The notes under the pieces: model-generated
What the model was told of the DNA's origin: nothing
Database searches by the model: none
The model's input: only the letters and a program-made list of their open reading frames with translations
Part shown: positions 17,015 through 27,005 of the stretch, in pieces
Position numbering within the stretch: the stretch's first letter is position 1
Layout of the letters: each line of letters begins with the position of its first letter
Assembly (NCBI GenBank): GCA_050182275.1
Contig: JBFXCK010000004.1
Location: 1-64,000, forward strand
Reading direction: 5' to 3'
Length of the DNA: 64,000 bases
Source: JBFXCK01 sp050182275
GTDB lineage: Bacteria; Pseudomonadota; Alphaproteobacteria; SHNJ01
Position numbers and translations under genes: made by a program

Positions 17015-17931
17015 AGCTTGCTCCCAATCCGCATAATTTCCCAGTTCAACTCGATGCCGCTTTTCGCCAGTACGCGCGTGCGGACTTCTTCCCCCAGATT
17101 TTCTAAATCCATGGCGCTGGCGCCGCCCAAATTAATCAAAAAATTACAGTGCAATTCCGATATTTGCGCCTGGCCATGCTTTAAGCCCCGGCAACCGGCA
17201 TCCTCAATCAATTGCCAAGCCTTCTGGCCGGGCGGATTAGTAAAAGTGCTGCCGCCGGTGCGCGATTTAACCGGCTGGGTTGCTTCGCGTTGCGTTTTAA
17301 TTTCCATCATGCGCCTTGCGATAATTTCCGCTTTTTCCGGCGCCCCTTGCAAGACTGCTCCAACAAAAACCCAATCTGGCGGGATGGCGGAATGGCGGTA
17401 GGTAAAACCCATATCATCCTTCGTCAAATGATGCACACGGCCCGATCCATCAACCGCGATTGCCCGCAGCAAAATATCTTTCATTTCCCGGCCATAGGCG
17501 CCCGCATTCATGCGTAACGCGCCGCCAATTGTGCCGGGAATGCCGCTTAAAAATTCCAATCCGCCCAAACCGGCCTCAACCGCCATACGGGCGACATTGC
17601 CGTCCAAAGCGCCAGCGCCGGCATGAATTGTATCGCCCTCAACGGCGATATCGGCAAAGCCGCGCATTAAGCGTATAACCACACCCTGGATTCCGCCATC
17701 GCGCACCAATAAATTGGATCCGACGCCCAACGTAAAGACCGGCACTTCCGGCTGGCGTTGACTCATGAATTGACAAAGATCATCTATATCGGCTGGGCGG
17801 TATACCACGCTGGCCTTGCCGCCAACCCGGAACCAAGTGACCGAAGATAAATCGGCATCGAAACTATAGCGCCCCCTGACCTCGGGCAGAAGCTCCAGCC
17901 AATTTTGTTCCTGGGCAATCTTGCGCAGCAT
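17011..17931 (-). CDS. murB: UDP-N-acetylenolpyruvoylglucosamine reductase
   Basis: 306 residues. FAD-binding domain (VTWFRVGGKASVVYRPAD, TLGVGSNLLVRDGG), with the SGIPGTIGGALRMNAGAYG and GSTFTNPPG motifs of type II MurB; the Ser in GSTF is the likely catalytic acid. It reduces the enolpyruvyl ether to UDP-MurNAc with NADPH. The start shares one base with the murC stop (TAATG), indicating coupled translation. Confidence 0.97.
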   Translation of the reverse strand: MLRKIAQEQNWLELLPEVRGRYSFDADLSSVTWFRVGGKASVVYRPADIDDLCQFMSQRQPEVPVFTLGVGSNLLVRDGGIQGVVIRLMRGFADIAVEGDTIHAGAGALDGNVARMAVEAGLGGLEFLSGIPGTIGGALRMNAGAYGREMKDILLRAIAVDGSGRVHHLTKDDMGFTYRHSAIPPDWVFVGAVLQGAPEKAEIIARRMMEIKTQREATQPVKSRTGGSTFTNPPGQKAWQLIEDAGCRGLKHGQAQISELHCNFLINLGGASAMDLENLGEEVRTRVLAKSGIELNWEIMRIGSKL

Positions 17932-19355
17932 TAGCTTACCACCCTAACCTTTTGCAGCGTTGATAATTCTTCCGGCAGGCTTTGCGCCCAATAGGTGATA
18001 TCGCCAGCACCCAAACAAATAATATAATCGCCCGGCTTGGCGATGCCGTTTAGCAGCGGCGCTAGATTAGCTTTACCGTCAATCATTTGCACATCGCGGT
18101 GGCCACGGCGGCGGATGCCCTCGGCCAAAGCGTCGCGGGTAATGCCGTGAATCGGCTCCTCACCGGCGGAATAAATCGGCGTTACCACCACCGTATCGGC
18201 ATCGTGAAAACAGCCGCAAAAATCTTCGAATAAATTATTGACGCGGCTGTAGCGGTGCGGCTGCACCACGGCGATGACTTTATTTTTGGTCGCCTGCCGC
18301 GCCGCCTTTAGCACCGCCGCAATTTCAACCGGATGGTGGCCATAATCGTCAATCACCGTAATGCCATTGACCGAACCGGTTTTGGTAAAGCGCCGCTTGA
18401 CGCCTGAAAAATCGCTTAAACCTTCTTGTAAAATTTTATCGGGAATGCCCATTTCATTGGCAATCGTGAAGGCCGCCAGCGCGTTTTGCACGTTATGCTG
18501 GCCATACATCGGCAGGCTTAGGCCGTTCAAGCGCCTGGCTCCGCCCTTGGCGCGCGCGCCTACCACCACATCATAAGTGGCGCCCTGCGTCGACAGCTTG
18601 ACATTTTCCGCACGAATATCGGCCTGCGGGCTGAAACCATAAGTCAAAATCTTGCGATCGGCGACCTTGGGAATCAACGCCCGCACAATCGGATGATCGA
18701 TGCATAAAGCGGCGCAGCCGTAAAACGGAATATTATGGATGAAATTCTCGAATGATTTTTGCACGGCATCGAAAGTGCCAAAATGATCAAGATGTTCAGG
18801 ATCGATATTGGTAACAATGCCCATGGTGGCGGGCAATTTAACAAAAGTCCCATCAGACTCATCGGCTTCCACCACCATCCATTCGCCCTGGCCCAAACGG
18901 GTGTTGGTGCCGTAAGCATTAATAATGCCGCCATTGATGACGGTGGGATCAAGGCCGGCCGCCTCCAGCATTTTTGCAACCAACGAAGTGGTGGTGGTTT
19001 TGCCGTGTGTGCCGGCCACCGCCACCGACCATTTCAAGCGCATAATTTCGGCCAGCATTTCCGCACGGCGCACGACCGGGATTAATTTGGCGCGCGCGGC
19101 GGCCACCTCAACATTGGTATTTTTAACGGCGGAAGAAATCACGCATACGCTGGCATCGCCAAGATTTTCCGGCGCATGGCCGATCATTACTTTAATTCCT
19201 AATTCGCGCAAACGCTTTACATTGGCGTTATCCGCAATATCGCTGCCCTGAACTTTGTAGCCAAGATTATGCAAAACTTCGGCAATGCCGCTCATGCCGA
19301 TGCCGCCAATGCCGACGAAATGAAAGGTGCCGATGGTTAGGGGAATAATCCTCAT
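17931..19355 (-). CDS. murC: UDP-N-acetylmuramate--L-alanine ligase
   Basis: 474 residues. Three Mur-ligase domains: N-terminal Rossmann (FHFVGIGGIGMSGIAEVL), central ATPase (AVAGTHGKTTTTSLVA, near residue 113) and C-terminal (IDDYGHHPVEIAAVL, VVQPHRYSR). It adds L-Ala to UDP-MurNAc. Overlaps murG by four bases upstream and murB by one downstream. Confidence 0.98.
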   Translation of the reverse strand: MRIIPLTIGTFHFVGIGGIGMSGIAEVLHNLGYKVQGSDIADNANVKRLRELGIKVMIGHAPENLGDASVCVISSAVKNTNVEVAAARAKLIPVVRRAEMLAEIMRLKWSVAVAGTHGKTTTTSLVAKMLEAAGLDPTVINGGIINAYGTNTRLGQGEWMVVEADESDGTFVKLPATMGIVTNIDPEHLDHFGTFDAVQKSFENFIHNIPFYGCAALCIDHPIVRALIPKVADRKILTYGFSPQADIRAENVKLSTQGATYDVVVGARAKGGARRLNGLSLPMYGQHNVQNALAAFTIANEMGIPDKILQEGLSDFSGVKRRFTKTGSVNGITVIDDYGHHPVEIAAVLKAARQATKNKVIAVVQPHRYSRVNNLFEDFCGCFHDADTVVVTPIYSAGEEPIHGITRDALAEGIRRRGHRDVQMIDGKANLAPLLNGIAKPGDYIICLGAGDITYWAQSLPEELSTLQKVRVVS

Positions 19356-20494
19356 GCTGCCTTCTCTGCCTTTGTTGCTTTACCTGTTTTGTTATATCCC
19401 CCCACGAACTCTTTTACCAGGGCGCCGAGGGCTTCAACCGCCTGGGGCTGGCCTAAAGCCTTGGTTTTGGCAGCCATGGCAATTAATAAAGCCGGATTGG
19501 TTAAATATGCCTCTAATTTGGCCGCTAGCGCTTCTGGTTGAAAGGCGTCTTGGGGCATTAACCAGGCGGCTTCGGCATCGGCCAGCGCCCTGGCGTTAGC
19601 GGTTTGATGATCATCCATTGCCGCTGCAAAGGGCACCAAAATGCTGGGTTTGCCCGAAGCGGTTAATTCCGCCACCGTTGAAGCGCCGCTGCGGCAAATT
19701 ACCAAATGCGAATCTTTAAGGCGAGCCGGCATATCACTGATAAAAGTGGCTAATTCCGCACTTACCCCTAGGCCCGCATAATGTTTGCGTACTGTTTCAA
19801 TATCCTCAGCGCGGCATTGCTGGCTGATAAATAAAGTTTTTTGCAGGCTTTCCGGTAAAAGGGAAATCGCTTCGGGCACAACGCGGCTGAAAATGCGGGC
19901 CCCCTGGCTGCCGCCGGTAATCAGTAAATGAAACTTTCCATCCAACGTAGGGGGGGGATAGGGATCCCGCGCTAAAAGCGCGATCTCCGCCCGCACCGGG
20001 TTACCGGTATGACGCATGGGAATAGCGGTATTAATTTTATGTACTTTATCAAAGGAAGTGGCCAAGTATTTGGCATATTTAGCCAAAAACTGATTGGCGC
20101 GGCCCAATACCGCATTTTGTTCGTGCAATAATAAAGGAATGCGTAATATCACCGCCGCCAGGCAAGTCGGCACCGCCGGATAGCCGCCAAAACCCAGCAC
20201 CACCGCAGGCCGCGTGCGGCGTAAGTAAAATAAGGCCTGAAAAGTGCCCAATACCATCGCCACCACCGCCCGGACAGAACGCAAAACCTTATTTTTATAA
20301 AGCGATGGCGAGGCCGCGCGCAAACGGCAAGTGGGAATCGCCTGGCCGCCCAATTGAAAACTTTCGCCACGCTTATCGGTGCAAAGCGCAACGCCAATTC
20401 CCTGTTTTTGCAAATAGCCGGCCAATGCCGCGGCCGGAAACATATGCCCGCCGGTGCCGCCCGCCGCTAATACGACTTTGATCGATTCGCTCAT
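19352..20494 (-). CDS. murG: UDP-GlcNAc:lipid I GlcNAc transferase MurG
   Basis: 380 residues. GT-B fold with the N-terminal AAGGTGGHMFPAAALA glycine loop, LLHEQNAVLGRANQFLA, ITGGSQGARIFS, and the C-terminal donor site CRSGASTVAELTASGKPSILVPFA. It converts lipid I to lipid II on the inner face of the membrane. The C-terminus is Lys/Ala-rich. It overlaps murC by four bases and lies 8 bases after ftsW. Confidence 0.97.
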   Translation of the reverse strand: MSESIKVVLAAGGTGGHMFPAAALAGYLQKQGIGVALCTDKRGESFQLGGQAIPTCRLRAASPSLYKNKVLRSVRAVVAMVLGTFQALFYLRRTRPAVVLGFGGYPAVPTCLAAVILRIPLLLHEQNAVLGRANQFLAKYAKYLATSFDKVHKINTAIPMRHTGNPVRAEIALLARDPYPPPTLDGKFHLLITGGSQGARIFSRVVPEAISLLPESLQKTLFISQQCRAEDIETVRKHYAGLGVSAELATFISDMPARLKDSHLVICRSGASTVAELTASGKPSILVPFAAAMDDHQTANARALADAEAAWLMPQDAFQPEALAAKLEAYLTNPALLIAMAAKTKALGQPQAVEALGALVKEFVGGYNKTGKATKAEKAA

Positions 20495-20502
20495 TGCTAT
20501 TC

Positions 20503-21621
20503 CTATCTATACCCATCCGGCCGCTTGCGCGTTAAACCCAACAACATGCCCATGCCGATAGCCACCCCCAATAAAGATGAACCGCCATAGCTGATAAAAG
20601 GCAAAGTCATGCCCTTAGTCGGCATTAAGCTTAAAGTCGAAGCCATATTGATCACCGCCTGCATGCCGAATTGCACGATCAAGCCGCTGGCCGCCAGCAA
20701 GCTAAACAAATCGGCCTGGCCCATCGAACGCCTAAACCCGCGCCACACAATAAAACCATACAAAAAAACGATGAAGAGGCAAAACAACAAGCCAAACTCT
20801 TCCCCAGCGGCGGCAAAAATAAAATCGGCGTGCACGTCAGGAATATGCTCTTTGACCACGCCCTCGCCCGGCCCTTTGCCAATCAATCCGCCATGGGCAA
20901 ACCCTTCCAACGCGCGCTGCACTTGATAGGTATCGCCGCTCGCAGGGTCCATGAAACGGTCGATGCGTGAAGCGAAATGCGGAAATAGGAAATAGGCCCC
21001 TATTCCTGATACAATAACACCGCCGATAATTGCTATTACCCACAACCCATTTAAACCTGCCAAAATAATTTCAGCGCCCCAAATGCAAAACAACACAAAC
21101 GCCATGCCCAAATCGGGCTGCGCCACCAGTAAAATTGTTACGATTAACCACAACAAAGTGGCCAGCACATCGCCCCGAATATGCGGCGCCTCGCGGTGGC
21201 CGGCGAAAAGCAAAGCCGCCACCACCGCAAAAGCCGGCTTCATTAATTCAGAAGGCTGCAAGGAAAATCCGGGCAAAGCCAGCCAGCGCCGGGCGCCTTT
21301 AATTTCCACTCCCACTATCAGCACCAATACCATCAGCAAAACAGCGCCCAAAAATATTCCTAGCGCCAGACGCTTAATGGCGCCCGGTGATAGCAGTGAA
21401 ATACCAATCATTAAAGCCAGCGCCAGCGGCAATAAAATCATATGCCGCTCGACAAAATAAAACGTGTTTAAGTGCAAACGCTCGGCCACCGCCGGCGACG
21501 CCGCCATCATTAATAAAGCGCCAAGCGCGATCATTAGCAGCACCGCGCCTAATAGCCAGCGATCCACCGTCCACCACCAGCGGCCCAAAATGCTTGTATT
21601 GGTGCGATCAAAAGCGATCAT
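20503..21621 (-). CDS. ftsW: Peptidoglycan glycosyltransferase FtsW (SEDS family)
   Basis: 372 residues with about ten hydrophobic segments. SEDS motifs are present: FSLQPSELMKPAFAV, VAQPDLGMAF, GLIGKGPGEGVVKEHIPDVHADFIFAAAGEE split around the periplasmic loop (PDVHADFIFA), and LPFISYGGSSLL near the C-terminus. It polymerises septal glycan strands together with its partner FtsI, encoded in the same operon. The start overlaps the murD stop by four bases. Confidence 0.96.
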   Translation of the reverse strand: MIAFDRTNTSILGRWWWTVDRWLLGAVLLMIALGALLMMAASPAVAERLHLNTFYFVERHMILLPLALALMIGISLLSPGAIKRLALGIFLGAVLLMVLVLIVGVEIKGARRWLALPGFSLQPSELMKPAFAVVAALLFAGHREAPHIRGDVLATLLWLIVTILLVAQPDLGMAFVLFCIWGAEIILAGLNGLWVIAIIGGVIVSGIGAYFLFPHFASRIDRFMDPASGDTYQVQRALEGFAHGGLIGKGPGEGVVKEHIPDVHADFIFAAAGEEFGLLFCLFIVFLYGFIVWRGFRRSMGQADLFSLLAASGLIVQFGMQAVINMASTLSLMPTKGMTLPFISYGGSSLLGVAIGMGMLLGLTRKRPDGYR

Positions 21622-23009
21622 ACCGCCGCCTTTGCCGCCGGGGAAAGCCCTTGGCAGAGCCGGCGGAATAATTCGCCGCGCTCTTCAAAATTATTGAATT
21701 GATCGAACGAAGCGCAAGCCGGTGAAAGGAGGACAACGGATTCCTTAAGGTCTTTTTGCGCAGCCGCAAACGCGTCTTTTACCGCTTCCGGCAAAGCGCC
21801 ACTAGAAGTGACCGGAATATTAAAGCCTTTAAAAATCCGGGCGAACATTTCCGCCGCCTGGCCGATAACGAATACTTGTTTAATACGGCTCATATAGGCT
21901 TCGCATTCCGCCAAATCATTTTTCTTCGGCTTGCCGCCGGCAATTAAATAGATATTGCTATAACAAGCCAAAGCCTTGGCGGTGGAATCAGGGTTGGTAG
22001 CCTTGCTGTCATTGATAAAATCAATTTTGCCGATACGGCGGATGAATTCCTGCCGGTGCGGCAGCCCCGGATAAGTCGCCAACCCGCTTAAAGCCTGATC
22101 GGCCGAAAGGCCCAGCTCGGTTGCAACTGCAAAAGCGGCGGCGGCGTTTTGCCAATTATGCGCGCCCAGCAAAGTCGGCAACTTGCCAATATCGCCAATA
22201 CGCTTAAGCGGCGCGCTGCGGTTATCAAACAAAATCCCCTCTTCCACATAAATGCCATCCGTAACGGGGCGGGTCACGGAAATGGGAATTATTTTGGCTT
22301 CGCTTGTTTTGCTTAAATCCTGATAAAATTTCGCAGAATGCTCATCATCAACGCCGATGACCGCCACATCGCCGGCTTTTTGATTTTTAAAAATCTTCGC
22401 CTTAGCCGCCAAATAGCCAGCCATATCGCCATGGCGGTCTAAATGATCAGGCGTTAAATTTAACAACACGGCCGCTTGAAAATGCGATTGCGGCACCAAT
22501 TCCGCCTGATAGGAAGAAATTTCCAGAACATAATAGCCATCGGCCATCGGCTCTAAAGTTAACGCCGCCTTGCCTAAATTGCCGCCGACTTGGCAAGGAT
22601 AGGAAGCGCTTTGCAATAAATGCCCCGTCAAAGCAGTAGTGGTCGATTTGCCGTTCGTGCCGGTGATGCCGATGTAATGCGCATCCGGCAAGCTATAAGA
22701 CAGCAATTCAATATCGCTGATAATAGGGCAATTGGCGCTTTGCGCGAGCTTCACAACCGGATGCGGCGCCGGCAAGGTTAAAGGAATGCCTGGGCTTAAA
22801 ACCAGCGCTTTCACTTCGCGCCAATTGAGCTTGCTTAAATCAACAACTGCGATACCATCGGCCTTAGCTTTGGCGCGGATTGTTTCATCGTCATCCCACG
22901 CCGAAACCTTGGCGCCCCCGGCTTGCAAGCTTAGAGCCGCGCTTAAACCTGATCGCGCCAGCCCCAAGACGGCGACTTGGCCCCCATGAAAACGCGCAAC
23001 TGGAATCAT
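21618..23009 (-). CDS. murD: UDP-MurNAc-L-alanine--D-glutamate ligase
   Basis: 463 residues. N-terminal Rossmann segment (VAVLGLARSGLSAALSL), ATPase loop GITGTNGKSTTTALTG, LNLTPDHLDRHGDM, and C-terminal NDSKATNPDSTAKAL and LLSPACASFDQFNNFEERG motifs. It adds D-Glu to UDP-MurNAc-L-Ala. Four-base overlaps join it to mraY upstream and ftsW downstream. Confidence 0.98.
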   Translation of the reverse strand: MIPVARFHGGQVAVLGLARSGLSAALSLQAGGAKVSAWDDDETIRAKAKADGIAVVDLSKLNWREVKALVLSPGIPLTLPAPHPVVKLAQSANCPIISDIELLSYSLPDAHYIGITGTNGKSTTTALTGHLLQSASYPCQVGGNLGKAALTLEPMADGYYVLEISSYQAELVPQSHFQAAVLLNLTPDHLDRHGDMAGYLAAKAKIFKNQKAGDVAVIGVDDEHSAKFYQDLSKTSEAKIIPISVTRPVTDGIYVEEGILFDNRSAPLKRIGDIGKLPTLLGAHNWQNAAAAFAVATELGLSADQALSGLATYPGLPHRQEFIRRIGKIDFINDSKATNPDSTAKALACYSNIYLIAGGKPKKNDLAECEAYMSRIKQVFVIGQAAEMFARIFKGFNIPVTSSGALPEAVKDAFAAAQKDLKESVVLLSPACASFDQFNNFEERGELFRRLCQGLSPAAKAAV

Positions 23010-24094
23010 CTGAGTTTAAGCGTGGCAAGCCCAGCCAGCGCCAAAATAAAAGCAATAATCCAAAAACGGATAACGATTAAAGGTTCCGGCCAGCCCAATT
23101 TTTCAAAATGATGATGCAAAGGGGCCATTTTAAAAATTCTTTTCCCCGTCAATTTGAATGAGACCACCTGCACCATTACCGAAATAGTCTCAACCACGAA
23201 TAAACCGCCAACCAACGCCAACACCAATTCATGCTTGGTTACAACCGCAATCGCGCCCAAGGCGCCGCCCATCGCCAAGGAGCCGGTATCGCCCATAAAA
23301 ATCATTGCCGGTGGCGCATTAAACCATAAAAAGCCGACTCCCGCCCCGACCAAGGCGCCGCACAGGACAGCCAATTCGCCAGAGCCCGGCACATGCATAA
23401 TTTGCAAATAATTGGCGAAAATCGCATTTCCCACCAAATAAGCGACCAATCCAAGCACCATTGCCGCAATCATCACCGGCACAATCGCTAAGCCATCTAG
23501 CCCATCGGTTAAATTGACCGCATTCGAAGCGCCGACCATCACAAAAATTGCGAATAAAACGAAAAATGGCCCCAGCTGAATCAAAATGTCTTTGAAAAAA
23601 GGAATCGTTACGGCTGTCGCCAAAGGCTCGCGCGTGGAGCAAACAATCAGCGCGGCGGCCATCGTGGCGATAATAATTTGCCCGGCCAGTTTAATTTTGC
23701 CCGGGACACCCTTACTGTTTTTATATTTCAGCTTCAAGTAATCGTCGGCAAAGCCCAAAGCGCCAAAACCTAACGTGACCAGCATCACCGCCCACACATA
23801 TATATTAGCCAAATCCGCCCATAACAGCGTGCTGACAGTAAAGGCCAGTAAAATCAGCGAACCGCCCATGGTCGGAGTGCCTTTTTTACGCAGCAAATGA
23901 TCGGCCGGGCCATCAAGACGAATGGGCTGGCCATCGCTTTGCAATGATTTCAGCCAGCGGATAATCGAGGGCGCCAATAGAAAACTTAGCAACAAAGCGG
24001 TGGTGATCGCCCCGCCGGTGCGGAAAGTTAAATAACGGAACAGATTAAATGGCTGAAAAACATCGGCCAGGGGGAATAATAAATGAAACAGCAT
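23006..24094 (-). CDS. mraY: Phospho-MurNAc-pentapeptide transferase
   Basis: 362 residues, about ten membrane helices. Catalytic and signature motifs: GTPTMGGSLILLAF, GFADDYLKLKY (Asp-Asp), VNLTDGLDGLAI and the C-terminal PLHHHFEKLGW. It transfers phospho-MurNAc-pentapeptide to undecaprenyl phosphate, giving lipid I. Lies two bases after murF. Confidence 0.98.
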   Translation of the reverse strand: MLFHLLFPLADVFQPFNLFRYLTFRTGGAITTALLLSFLLAPSIIRWLKSLQSDGQPIRLDGPADHLLRKKGTPTMGGSLILLAFTVSTLLWADLANIYVWAVMLVTLGFGALGFADDYLKLKYKNSKGVPGKIKLAGQIIIATMAAALIVCSTREPLATAVTIPFFKDILIQLGPFFVLFAIFVMVGASNAVNLTDGLDGLAIVPVMIAAMVLGLVAYLVGNAIFANYLQIMHVPGSGELAVLCGALVGAGVGFLWFNAPPAMIFMGDTGSLAMGGALGAIAVVTKHELVLALVGGLFVVETISVMVQVVSFKLTGKRIFKMAPLHHHFEKLGWPEPLIVIRFWIIAFILALAGLATLKLR

Positions 24095-24096
24095 TT

Positions 24097-25488
24097 TTAC
24101 CTCAACTCTTTTCCCGTACGTAACGCATCGACCACCACTTGCATTTTTGAACCCAACGATCCCTTGACCATCACCACATCGCCGGCGCGCAAAGCCGGAA
24201 TCAATTCATCCGCCAGCGCTTTGGAATCGGCGGTGTAAGCCGCGGCAAGACGGCGCGGCAGCCGCTCTTGCAAATAGCGCATCAGCCGTCCGCAGGTGAA
24301 GACTAAATCAATGGGAAGGCTTTCGATTACATCAGAAAACTGTGCATGATAATCGGGCGATTTCCCGCCCAATTCCAGCATATCGCCCAATACCGCAATC
24401 CGCCGCCCGCCGCTTTCAATAGGGGTGGCGGCCAACACCTGCAGCGCCGCGGTCAATGACCCCGGGTTAGAATTATAGCTTTCATCAATCAAGAGGATGC
24501 TGCCTTCGCCACAAGCGATACGGTGTTGTTGTCCGCGCCCGGCGATGGCCGCCACATGCCGCAAAGAGCTGGCTGCTTCCTCAATATCCGCCCCCACGCT
24601 GCTGACCGCCGCTAAAATCGCCAGGCTGTTCAGCGCCCAATGATGCCCTGGCGCGCCAATGTAATATTTATAAACATTGCCCAAAATTTCGGCTTCAACC
24701 TCGCTGCCCTGGGCTTGTAACTGCACCGCCAAAAGCCGGGCCTGGGATAAGGGATGTGTGCCAAAGCCGATAATCCGTTCAATTTTCCGCGAGGCGGCGG
24801 ATTGCAGCAAACGGTCATAAAATGGCGTGTCGCGGTTGATGATTGCGGTATCCGTCTGGCCCATGGCGGCGAAGATTTCGCCCTCCTCATCAACCATCGC
24901 CTCGATCGAAGGGAAAAATTCCACATGCGCCGGCGCGATTGCGGTAATGATTCCCACTTTCGGACGGCTAAGATGGGACAAAGGCGCCAATTCGCCCGGC
25001 CGGTCGGTACCCACCTCAATCACAGCGAATTGCGCATCAAGCGGTAAATTCGCTAAGGTTAAAGGCACACCGATTTGGTTGTTATTATTAGCCTCGGTGC
25101 TGTGGGTTTTTCCCTGGCGTGATAATAAATATTTCAAAGCTTCCTTAGTGCTGGTTTTACCGACACTGCCACCCACCGCAATAATTTTGGCTTGAGAGCG
25201 GGAACGGGCAAAGCGCCCCAAATCTTTTAGTGCTTGAAGGGTCTCGCTTACTTCCACCAAATATTGCGGCATAATGCCGCGCGGCGCTTTACTGACCACA
25301 GCCGCCACCGCGCCTGCGCTTAAAGCCTGGCCTACAAAATCATGCCCATCAAAATGAGGGCCGGATAAGGCCACAAATAAATCGCCCGGCCTTACCTGGC
25401 GTGAATCAATGACGACACGGCTGGCCTGCCAGGAAGAAGCGGTTTTTCCTTTGGTGGCTTTGGCTACATCATCTGCGCTCCAACTCAT
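24097..25488 (-). CDS. murF: UDP-MurNAc-tripeptide--D-Ala-D-Ala ligase
   Basis: 463 residues from ATG 25488 (MSWSADDVAKATKG), which shares one base with the murE stop (TAATG). A longer frame to 25524 lies inside murE and was rejected. Motifs: VIDSRQVRPGDLFVAL, the ATPase loop IAVGGSVGKTSTKEAL, EVGTDRPGELAPL, DESYNSNPGSL, and the C-terminal MVKGSLGSKM. It adds the D-Ala-D-Ala made by Ddl. Confidence 0.96.
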   Translation of the reverse strand: MSWSADDVAKATKGKTASSWQASRVVIDSRQVRPGDLFVALSGPHFDGHDFVGQALSAGAVAAVVSKAPRGIMPQYLVEVSETLQALKDLGRFARSRSQAKIIAVGGSVGKTSTKEALKYLLSRQGKTHSTEANNNNQIGVPLTLANLPLDAQFAVIEVGTDRPGELAPLSHLSRPKVGIITAIAPAHVEFFPSIEAMVDEEGEIFAAMGQTDTAIINRDTPFYDRLLQSAASRKIERIIGFGTHPLSQARLLAVQLQAQGSEVEAEILGNVYKYYIGAPGHHWALNSLAILAAVSSVGADIEEAASSLRHVAAIAGRGQQHRIACGEGSILLIDESYNSNPGSLTAALQVLAATPIESGGRRIAVLGDMLELGGKSPDYHAQFSDVIESLPIDLVFTCGRLMRYLQERLPRRLAAAYTADSKALADELIPALRAGDVVMVKGSLGSKMQVVVDALRTGKELR

Positions 25489-27005
25489 TAGGCAGCCTCC
25501 CCTAATTGTTGCACTGCTTGGCAAGCAACCTTGGCATCGTCAAAGGGGAAAGTTTGACCTTTAATAATTTGCCCTTGTTCATGCCCTTTACCGGCGATAA
25601 TCAGCACATCGCCCTTGGATAAATTTTTAATCGCGGTTTCAATCGCCAAGCGGCGGTCGCCGATTTCTTCGGCGCCCTTACATTCTTTTAAAATAGCGGC
25701 GCGAATGGCGCCCGGCTCTTCACTGCGCGGATTATCGTCGGTGATAATAACTTTATCGGCCAATTGACTGGCGATTCTTCCCATTAAAGGCCGCTTGCTG
25801 GGATCACGATCACCGCCACAGCCAAATACCGCCCATAATTTTCCACTTGTTAATCCCCGCGCATAGCGCAAAACATTCTGCAGAGCGTCAGGGGTGTGGG
25901 CATAATCAACGAATATGGGCGCGCCTTTCGGATGCTGCGCCACCAACTCCATGCGCCCCGGCACATTCGGCAAAGCGCCAAGCCCTGCCACGGTTTCTTG
26001 AATGCGGTTATCAGTTGCGATCACGCTTCCTAACGCGGCCATGGCGTTCCACACTTGAAAACCGCCCAGCAAAGGCAAAAGCACATCAAAATTCTCGCCA
26101 AAAACTTTTAGATTCAGCATTTGCCCCTGAGCCTGAGGCGTTACATTCTTAACCTCAATATCCGCGTTCTTTTTTCCGTAACTAATGATACGCAATTGCC
26201 GCTTTTTAACGATGGCCGCCAGTTTTTCATATTCGGGAATATCTTTATTTAATACCGCCGTGCCGCCGGATTTTAAAATATCCTGAAATAAAATCATTTT
26301 AGCGCGGAAATATTCCTCCATGCTGGGATGGTAATCAAGATGGTCTTGGGTAAAATTGGTGAAGGCCGCCGCCTCTACTTGCACACCATGAATCCGCCCT
26401 TGCGCCAAACCATGCGAAGAAGCTTCGAAGGCGGCGCGCGTGATGCCGGCCTTGGCCAGCTTATCTAAATTTTGATGAAACACTGCTGCATCTGCCGTGG
26501 TAAGGCTGGCCTCCCATTTAAAATCGGGGCCGATTACGCCAATCGTGCCCATGCTGGCGCTTTTCTGCCCCAACTGCCGCCATAAATGACGGGCGAATAC
26601 GCTGCTGGAGGTTTTGCCGTTGGTGCCGGTGATTGCCAATAATTTTTCCGGGCGGCCGGGGAAAAATTTAGCCGCGATTTTCGCATAAGCAATACGCGCA
26701 TCTTCCGCCAGCAAAATGGGTGGGCTTATTGCCGAATCGATTTTTGTTTTATCGGCCCGCGCCGCTAAAATAGCAGCCGCGCCTTTTTGCATTGCCTCGG
26801 CGATATAATTCAGCCCGCTTTGCTGATTGGCCAAGCGGTTTTTATCGGGCGGAAAAGCGGCAAAGATATAGCCCGGCTTTACGCTGCGCGAATCGGCCGT
26901 AATACCAGCAACGCTCAGCGACTCGGCCGCAGCGGATGGCGCGCGAAGCTCGATTTCATTCGGCAGGAGAAGCGATTTGAGCAGCAACGTTTGTTTTCTC
27001 CCCAT
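25488..27005 (-). CDS. murE: UDP-MurNAc-L-alanyl-D-glutamate--2,6-diaminopimelate ligase
   Basis: 505 residues. Motifs: ITADSRSVKPGYIFAAF, ATPase loop AITGTNGKTSSSVFARH, FTNFTQDHLDYHPSMEEYF, and the C-terminal DDNPRSEEP that selects meso-diaminopimelate (DNPR), so a Gram-negative-type A1gamma peptide is expected. The ATG at 27005 overlaps ftsI by 50 bases. A TTG at 26987, about 10 bases after GGGGAG, is a plausible alternative start. Confidence 0.96.
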   Translation of the reverse strand: MGRKQTLLLKSLLLPNEIELRAPSAAAESLSVAGITADSRSVKPGYIFAAFPPDKNRLANQQSGLNYIAEAMQKGAAAILAARADKTKIDSAISPPILLAEDARIAYAKIAAKFFPGRPEKLLAITGTNGKTSSSVFARHLWRQLGQKSASMGTIGVIGPDFKWEASLTTADAAVFHQNLDKLAKAGITRAAFEASSHGLAQGRIHGVQVEAAAFTNFTQDHLDYHPSMEEYFRAKMILFQDILKSGGTAVLNKDIPEYEKLAAIVKKRQLRIISYGKKNADIEVKNVTPQAQGQMLNLKVFGENFDVLLPLLGGFQVWNAMAALGSVIATDNRIQETVAGLGALPNVPGRMELVAQHPKGAPIFVDYAHTPDALQNVLRYARGLTSGKLWAVFGCGGDRDPSKRPLMGRIASQLADKVIITDDNPRSEEPGAIRAAILKECKGAEEIGDRRLAIETAIKNLSKGDVLIIAGKGHEQGQIIKGQTFPFDDAKVACQAVQQLGEAA